This document shows, piece by piece, positions 6,683 through 10,516 of a stretch of 10,516 nucleotides of DNA. Source of the stretch: Bacteroidota bacterium. Lineage in GTDB: Bacteria; Bacteroidota; Bacteroidia; Flavobacteriales; Weeksellaceae. Under the pieces are notes generated by a model. It saw only the letters and a program-made list of their open reading frames with translations, had not been told where the DNA came from and did not search any database. The translations under genes were made by a program, and so were the position numbers. Numbering within the stretch: position 1 is the stretch's first letter; every line of letters starts with the position of its first letter. The DNA lies in assembly GCA_018266965.1 (NCBI GenBank), contig JAFDZJ010000432.1, positions 1 through 10,516 on the forward strand. Reading direction: 5' to 3'.

Positions 6683-6817
6683 GGCATGATGAGGCATATT
6701 TTATTTTGATAAGCTAGGTTATCTCAATCAAAATTTTAACATGTTTAAAAGTTTCAAGGTATTTTAAAGGACTTCGGAAGCAGAAGCGTTAAGAAAAATG
6801 ATATAAAAATCGTTAAC
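6683..6817. other. Non-coding stretch with short hairpins
   Basis: No gene is recognisable. A hairpin is formed by ATTTTGATAA (6703-6712) and TTATC (6719-6723) plus CAAAAT (6729-6734) across a 5-nt bulge. It is followed by a near-palindrome around CATG (about 6733-6751). The rest holds short AT-rich sequence without clear signals. Together with 6818-7212 it makes the longest gene-poor stretch of the window. Confidence 0.5.
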
Positions 6818-6976
6818 AAATTTCCAGTGTTTGGGCAAGCGACGGATAAAGCATTGGGGCGAGTTTGGAAATTTTAGATTTTTATTTTATTTTTTAGCTT
6901 CTGATTCCAAGTCTTGAATTTTTGGTTCTTTTGTTTGGCTACGCCGAAACTTCGTTTTCAAGGCAAAAGAACAAGA
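6818..6976. repeat. Structured non-coding element, possibly a dispersed flavobacterial repeat
   Basis: Two nested inverted-repeat units lie side by side. The first has 9-bp arms AAATTTCCA (6818-6826) and TGGAAATTT (6866-6874) around a 39-nt interior that is less AT-rich than its surroundings, followed by a T-rich run (6875-6895). The second has 9-bp arms GTTCTTTTG (6925-6933) and CAAAAGAAC (6964-6972). Inside it lies a small hairpin (GTTTGGC, TAC, GCCGAAAC at 6933-6950), and TCTTG/CAAGA (6912-6916, 6972-6976) could extend it. The sequence resembles intergenic repeats I associate with Chryseobacterium-like genomes, from memory only. There is one copy in this window, so repeat status is not shown here. 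Confidence 0.4.
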
Positions 6977-7169
6977 TTTGTAATAGTATCAATATCAAAA
7001 ACAATGCAATAACCGAAATTATAAAGTTGAAAATCAAAAAATCAATACGACATAATAATAGTATAAGAAATATAGACTTTTTTATTTTCAGATTAACCCT
7101 CATTTTATAGTTCAGCACATCAAAATAAAATTCACCCTGTTTAGCCAACATTTTTTTTAAAACAATCAA
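6939..7169 (-). CDS. Doubtful small membrane protein ORF
   Basis: An open frame of 76 codons runs from ATG at 7169 to a stop inside the structured element. It would encode a basic N-terminus, then an almost continuous hydrophobic part (about residues 30-69), ending LENEVSA. No family is recognised. The C-terminal codons come from the putative repeat element, no promoter or ribosome binding site is visible for this strand, and AT-rich DNA readily yields such hydrophobic frames. It may be a decayed or chance frame; it is listed only because nothing else explains 6977-7169. Confidence 0.15.
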   Translation of the reverse strand: MIVLKKMLAKQGEFYFDVLNYKMRVNLKIKKSIFLILLLCRIDFLIFNFIISVIALFLILILLQILFFCLENEVSA

Positions 7170-7175
7170 AAACCA

Positions 7176-7183
7176 TATCTTTG
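7176..7183 (+). promoter_or_regulatory. -7 box of the DUF6646 gene promoter
   Basis: TATCTTTG is a full match to TAnnTTTG, 29 bp before the ATG at 7213. At the -33 position only a T-run (7151-7158) is seen in place of a proper TTTG. Confidence 0.6.
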
Positions 7184-7212
7184 CAGAGTTTTAATTTTAA
7201 AAATATCAAAAT

Positions 7213-7713
7213 ATGAAAAAAATAGTATTCGCACTTGCTTTGGGTGCTTTTGGATTAATGACAGCTCAAACTACCGCATACAAAGGAAAAGGAGATGTAA
7301 AAGGACAGTTGGCCGCCAACTTCCAAAAAGGAGGTACAGGTATTTTTGCTGGATTAGACTATGGTTTGGGCGAGAGCTTCTCTATCGGAGGACAAATGAG
7401 CTACTTGCTAGGTGTTGATGAAATTGCAGGAATAAAACCAGAGTTTGGCGACAGATTCGATGCTAAAGTAAGATTCAATGCTAATTTGGGTTCTGTGATG
7501 AAATTACCCTCCAATATCGACATCTACCCTGGGTTGGATTTAGGACTTAGGAATTTCGGAGGACATATCGGAGCAAGATATTTCTTTGACAAAGGATTTG
7601 GATTGTTTTCGGAAATACAATTTCCATTTGCAAAATTCAATGACAATACCAAATTGTTTAGCAATCTCAACAATCAATTCAATTTTACTTTCGGAGCATC
7701 ATTCGATTTGTAA
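7213..7713 (+). CDS. DUF6646 family outer-membrane protein
   Basis: The 166-residue product has a clear signal peptide (MKKIVFALALGAFGLMTA, cut before QT at residue 19). The mature part opens with AYKGKGDVKGQLAANFQKGG and is made of short amphipathic strands with glycine turns. It includes DIYPGLDLGLRNFGGHIGARYFF (103-125) and a closing strand FNFTFGASFDL (156-166). This pattern matches flavobacterial proteins annotated as DUF6646, predicted small outer-membrane beta-barrels of unknown function. The assignment is from memory of the family's conserved stretches. The length is normal and the frame intact. It has its own promoter and is followed by a terminator-like hairpin, so it is probably a single transcription unit, although the GLPGLI gene lies 101 bp downstream on the same strand. 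Confidence 0.8.
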   Translation: MKKIVFALALGAFGLMTAQTTAYKGKGDVKGQLAANFQKGGTGIFAGLDYGLGESFSIGGQMSYLLGVDEIAGIKPEFGDRFDAKVRFNANLGSVMKLPSNIDIYPGLDLGLRNFGGHIGARYFFDKGFGLFSEIQFPFAKFNDNTKLFSNLNNQFNFTFGASFDL

Positions 7714-7735
7714 GATTTAAAAAAAACAATACGCT

Positions 7736-7764
7736 AAAAGCCGAAGAATGAACTTTGGCTTTTT
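7736..7764 (+). terminator. Terminator-like hairpin after the DUF6646 gene
   Basis: The arms 7736-7746 (AAAAGCCGAAG) and 7753-7763 (CTTTGGCTTTT) pair over 11 bp with one G-U pair around the loop AATGAA, followed by T residues to 7764. The U-tail is short, so termination may be partial. Confidence 0.7.
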
Positions 7765-7785
7765 GTGTTCTTTCCTTTATATTTT
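7754..7785 (+). promoter_or_regulatory. Candidate promoter of the GLPGLI gene
   Basis: TTTG (7754-7757) and TATATTTT (7778-7785, one mismatch from TAnnTTTG) are 20 bp apart. They lie 30 bp before the ATG at 7815. The -33 element falls inside the 3' arm of the preceding terminator hairpin. Confidence 0.4.
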
Positions 7786-7814
7786 CATTAAATTCAAAAA
7801 AAAATAAAATTAGA

Positions 7815-8594
7815 ATGAAAAAATTGAATTATCTATTATTTGGATTTATTCTGCTATTTCCCAGTCAGAGTTTTGTTAGTCAGGCATTGCAGATAACCTA
7901 TGAATTGAAGTATCAACCCAAGATAGAGGACACCCTTACCATAAAAGAAAAATTTTTACAAGGAATAGATTTCAGTGAAAAAAAATCTAATTTTAGTTCA
8001 TTGGATTTAGGAGATTCCGCCTTCAATGCAGTTGTTTTTAAGGATTTCAATAATAATAAATTTCAGAAAATGGAAACTATTTCTACTAATCTTTTCAGCT
8101 TGAATTACAAATTTCCAACTACTTGGAAATTGTTGAAAGAGCAAAAACAAGTATTATCCTATCCATGTAGCAAAGCTGTAATAACATTCGGAGGGAGAGA
8201 TTGGGAAGCGTGGTACACCAATCAAATATCTTTTCCAGATGGTCCATACAAGTTTCACGGATTGCCGGGGTTGATTTTGGAAGTGAAATCTAGCGATGGA
8301 GAGTATCACTTCAAAGCAACGAATATTGAAAAAATCGGAAAGATAAAATCAATTTCCAATAGATACGCTACGGATTTTGGCTCGAAAGAAAACGAAATCA
8401 AATACAAAAAGAAGCTATTTTTGGATCCAACAATACCCTATAACACTTCCAATAGTGAAATTTTTGGAATAGCAGTTTTTAATGGGGTTGAAATTACCAA
8501 AAGAGATAGCGACAAGTATAGAGTAGAAAGGTTCAGAAAATTTGTTTCTGCACACAATAATCCGATAGAAAAAGGGGATATTTGGGTCAACTAA
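7815..8594 (+). CDS. GLPGLI family exported protein
   Basis: The 259-residue product begins with a signal peptide (MKKLNYLLFGFILLFPSQSFVSQ, cut near residue 23) and belongs to the GLPGLI (Porph_ging) family, exported proteins of unknown function widespread in Bacteroidota. The signature is intact: WEAWYTNQISFPDGPYKFHG followed by LPGLILEV, with GLPGLI itself at 149-154. The region before it (about 24-120) is the usual diverged beta-rich part, and one cysteine, C118, sits in YPCSKAVI. The frame is open further upstream, but the ATG at 7815 is chosen because it starts a proper signal peptide; upstream codons would overlap the terminator hairpin of the previous gene. It is convergent with the acetyltransferase gene, with only 12 bp between the stop codons and no hairpin there. 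Confidence 0.9.
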   Translation: MKKLNYLLFGFILLFPSQSFVSQALQITYELKYQPKIEDTLTIKEKFLQGIDFSEKKSNFSSLDLGDSAFNAVVFKDFNNNKFQKMETISTNLFSLNYKFPTTWKLLKEQKQVLSYPCSKAVITFGGRDWEAWYTNQISFPDGPYKFHGLPGLILEVKSSDGEYHFKATNIEKIGKIKSISNRYATDFGSKENEIKYKKKLFLDPTIPYNTSNSEIFGIAVFNGVEITKRDSDKYRVERFRKFVSAHNNPIEKGDIWVN

Positions 8595-8606
8595 TATATT
8601 GGAAAA

Positions 8607-9056
8607 TTATTTTCTTATCATTTCTGTATGGGGCAAACCGTCTTCCAAATATTTTTTAGAAGTCGCAACAAAGCCAAATTCACTGTAAAATTTCAAGAGA
8701 TAATCTTGTGCAGAAATACGGATTTCACTAGTCTTATATTCGTTCTCGATAACAGAAATTGCCTTTTCCACTAATTGTTTTCCTAGTTGCTTTCCTCTGT
8801 GTTTCTTGGTGGTTAGCACCCTGCCTATTGAAGCTTCATTGTATTTAATATTTTCAGGGAACACTCTGCAATATGCCATTATTTCGTTGTTGTCTTCGCA
8901 CCAGATATGTATTGCAAATTGATCTTTGTAGTCCAAATCCGGATAGGGACTATTTTGTTCTACTACAAAAACATCGACTCTGGCTTTCAACAGGGCATAC
9001 AATTCTGAGCTATCTAGCTCGGAAAATTTTTTTATTTCCCAATGGATATTTTGCAT
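8607..9056 (-). CDS. elaA: ElaA-type GNAT family N-acetyltransferase
   Basis: The 149-residue product is a stand-alone GNAT enzyme that would use acetyl-CoA to acetylate an amine; the substrate of ElaA proteins is not known. The ElaA N-terminal signature is clear: LYALLKARVDVFVVEQNSPY at 19-38, then PDLDYKDQ. The acetyl-CoA pyrophosphate loop is SIGRVLTTKKHRGKQLGKQL (76-95), with Gln90 where many relatives have glycine. The C-terminal part has AQDYLLKFYSEFGF (116-129) and the family ending YLEDGLPHTEMIRK. Length matches E. coli ElaA (about 153). The start is 3 nt after the engB stop codon, so the two are almost certainly co-transcribed and possibly translationally coupled. Confidence 0.9.
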   Translation of the reverse strand: MQNIHWEIKKFSELDSSELYALLKARVDVFVVEQNSPYPDLDYKDQFAIHIWCEDNNEIMAYCRVFPENIKYNEASIGRVLTTKKHRGKQLGKQLVEKAISVIENEYKTSEIRISAQDYLLKFYSEFGFVATSKKYLEDGLPHTEMIRK

Positions 9057-9059
9057 TTA

Positions 9060-9683
9060 TTAATTTTCAAATTTCACTTTATTTTTTTCTAAAAAAGTGT
9101 TGGTATCCTCAATCAATTGTAGAATGTCATCGCAACCTTCTTTTTTTTCTGCCGATGTTACAAAACATTGTGGAAGTTCTTCCCAAAATTTCAATAATTC
9201 ATTTTTATATTCCTCAATGTTTTTTGTTAATACACTGGTTTTCAACTTATCTGCTTTTGTAAATACAATAGAAAAAGGGACACCACTTTCTCCACACCAT
9301 TCCATGAATTCCAAATCTATTTTTTGTGGATTATGTCTGGCATCAACCAAAACAAAAAGATTGACCAAGTTTTTTCTATTGAGAATATAGTTGGTTATTA
9401 ATTTTTCAAAATCTTTTCTTTGGACTTTGGACACTTTTGCATATCCATATCCCGGGAGATCGGTGAGATACCATTTCTCATTGACTATAAAATGATTGAT
9501 AAGCTGTGTCTTTCCAGGTGTTTGAGAGGTTTTTGCTAAATCTTTTCTGTTCATCATAGCATTGATGAGTGAAGATTTCCCCACATTGGATCGTCCAATA
9601 AAAGCATATTCTGCAAGAGTCGGTTCTGGGCAGTTTTGCCATTTCTCGGAACTTTTTACAAATTCTACTGTTTTTATGACCAT
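9060..9683 (-). CDS. engB: Ribosome biogenesis GTPase EngB (YihA/YsxC)
   Basis: EngB is an essential TRAFAC-class GTPase that helps assemble the large ribosomal subunit. All nucleotide-binding motifs are present in the 207 residues: G1 GRSNVGKS (30-37), G2 in TSQTPGKTQ (52-60), G3 DLPGYG (75-80), G4 TKAD (142-145) and G5 TSAE (176-179). Length is normal for the family (about 200). The ATG at 9683 fits the usual EngB N-terminus, an IKTVEFVKSS strand shortly before G1. The gene lies between an alpha/beta hydrolase gene upstream and elaA 3 nt downstream. A terminator stands only 14 bp before its start codon, so expression must come from read-through or from a promoter overlapping the terminator; no good promoter match is visible. 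Confidence 0.96.
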   Translation of the reverse strand: MVIKTVEFVKSSEKWQNCPEPTLAEYAFIGRSNVGKSSLINAMMNRKDLAKTSQTPGKTQLINHFIVNEKWYLTDLPGYGYAKVSKVQRKDFEKLITNYILNRKNLVNLFVLVDARHNPQKIDLEFMEWCGESGVPFSIVFTKADKLKTSVLTKNIEEYKNELLKFWEELPQCFVTSAEKKEGCDDILQLIEDTNTFLEKNKVKFEN

Positions 9684-9697
9684 GAATTTATTTTTTT

Positions 9698-9723
9698 AAA
9701 AAAAAATACCTCATCGAGGTATT
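9698..9723 (-). terminator. Terminator between the alpha/beta hydrolase gene and engB
   Basis: On the minus strand AATACCTC (9723-9716 as written there) and GAGGTATT (9712-9705) pair over 8 bp around a 3-nt loop, followed by a run of nine T (9706-9698) that overlaps the end of the stem. It lies 6 bp after the hydrolase stop codon and 14 bp before the engB start. The plus strand lacks a T-run, so it acts only on the minus strand. Confidence 0.85.
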
Positions 9724-9729
9724 GTGAAA

Positions 9730-10491
9730 TTATAATTGTTTTTTTACAAATTGATAAAGAAATTCATTGAATTCCTGTGGTTTTTCCATCATTGCAGCGT
9801 GTCCACATTTGTCTATCCAGTGAAGCTCGGAATTTGGGATAAGCCTATCCATTTCTATGGCAACTTCCGGTGGCGTAACATTGTCTTGTTTGCCCCAGAT
9901 AATACAAGTAGGAACAGATATTTTGTGCAAATCTTTTTCCATATTATGTTTTATGGCACTTCTTGCCAGCATCACGGTTTTTATTCCTTTTCCTCGGTCA
10001 TTAACCACCGAAAAGACTTCATCTACCAATTCTTCTGTTGCTACTTTTGGGTCGTAGAAAACTTCTTCTGCCTTTTTACGGATGTAGTCTTTGTCGTTTT
10101 TTCTAGGAAAACTATCGCCAAAACTTCTCTCATACAATCCAGAACTTCCTGTAAGCACCAATGATTTTACCAATTCCGGCCTGGAAAGTGTAAGGATTAG
10201 CCCTACATGACCTCCCATGGAATTTCCTACTATTATGGCGGGTTGTTTCACCTCTTCTTCTATAAATCCAGCAACAAATTTTGCCAAACTGGACAGGTTG
10301 GTGTTTAGTATTGACAAGTCATAGATAGGGAGTTCGGGAAAATAAACTTTATAACCTTTTGCAGAAAAAAAATCAATTAATTGAGTGAAATTACTCAATC
10401 CACCCATTAGTCCTTGTAGAAGCACAATTGGTTGTCCTTCTCCTTCTTCTATAAACTTATACGCTTTTCTTTTTTTTGTTTTGAATAACAT
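9730..10491 (-). CDS. Alpha/beta-fold hydrolase
   Basis: The 253-residue product is a cytoplasmic alpha/beta hydrolase with no signal peptide. The catalytic triad is readable: nucleophile S91 in VGNSMGGHVG, D203 in WGKQDNVTPP and H231 in CGHAAMMEKP. The oxyanion-hole region is LLQGLMGG (24-31), with Gln where most relatives have HG; the fold-typical GEGQPIVLL strand precedes it. A helical cap lies at about 120-190. The substrate cannot be told; this class includes esterases, lactonases and C-C bond hydrolases. The frame starts at ATG 10491, 25 bp from the window edge, so little of its promoter can be seen. It is followed after 6 bp by a terminator and then by engB. Confidence 0.88.
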   Translation of the reverse strand: MLFKTKKRKAYKFIEEGEGQPIVLLQGLMGGLSNFTQLIDFFSAKGYKVYFPELPIYDLSILNTNLSSLAKFVAGFIEEEVKQPAIIVGNSMGGHVGLILTLSRPELVKSLVLTGSSGLYERSFGDSFPRKNDKDYIRKKAEEVFYDPKVATEELVDEVFSVVNDRGKGIKTVMLARSAIKHNMEKDLHKISVPTCIIWGKQDNVTPPEVAIEMDRLIPNSELHWIDKCGHAAMMEKPQEFNEFLYQFVKKQL

Positions 10492-10516
10492 GTAGCTAAA
10501 TGTCCTATGGGCAAAA

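Noticed and set aside
6922..7110. Plus-strand frame of 62 codons in the gene-poor region
   Set aside because: It begins inside the structured element, shows no family pattern and no promoter, and is composed of lysine, isoleucine and asparagine as expected from AT-rich non-coding DNA.
7755..7814. Extended start of the GLPGLI gene from a TTG codon at 7755
   Set aside because: The added residues overlap the terminator hairpin of the previous gene, and the ATG at 7815 begins a proper signal peptide.
1..10516. Mobile element, phage, CRISPR or defence system
   Set aside because: No transposase, integrase, cas gene, spacer array or toxin-antitoxin pair was seen; the genes are ordinary housekeeping and envelope genes.

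Overview
The window looks like chromosomal housekeeping DNA from a flavobacterium (Bacteroidota, order Flavobacteriales). The best guess is a Chryseobacterium-like member of the Weeksellaceae, but the genus is inference. The DNA is AT-rich. Several genes have good matches to the Bacteroidota promoter (TTTG, about 19 bp, TAnnTTTG), and AG-rich Shine-Dalgarno sequences are largely absent. Rho carries a long disordered N-terminal extension. The families DUF4293, DUF6646 and GLPGLI are typical of Bacteroidota or flavobacteria.

Layout: 1-683 (-) is the N-terminal half of miaB, cut by the window edge, with a promoter, a palindrome and a degenerate hexamer repeat upstream. 879-1364 (-) and 1521-2252 (-) are two small exported proteins with TonB C-terminal-like domains; the second has two copies of the domain. 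2272-3471 (-) is lysA (diaminopimelate decarboxylase), 19 bp upstream of the second TonB-like gene. 3581-4198 (+) is an exported, probably beta-barrel, outer-membrane protein. It converges on rho (4292-6064, -) across a perfect palindromic bidirectional terminator. rho and the DUF4293 membrane protein gene (6230-6619, +) are divergent, with interleaved promoters. A gene-poor stretch of about 590 bp (6620-7212) holds a strong terminator, several hairpins and a structured element that may be a dispersed repeat. Then come a DUF6646 outer-membrane protein (7213-7713, +) and a GLPGLI-family exported protein (7815-8594, +). The last block, all on the minus strand, is an alpha/beta hydrolase (9730-10491), a terminator, engB (9060-9683) and an ElaA-type acetyltransferase (8607-9056).

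Functionally the genes serve separate core jobs: tRNA modification (MiaB), lysine and cell-wall precursor synthesis (LysA), transcription termination (Rho), ribosome assembly (EngB) and envelope proteins. I see no mobile element, CRISPR array, tRNA, rRNA or defence island. I found no convincing new multi-gene system. The parts most worth a second look are regulatory or non-coding: the palindrome and hexamer repeats before miaB, the interleaved rho/DUF4293 promoters, the structured element at 6818-6976, and the terminator between the hydrolase and engB.
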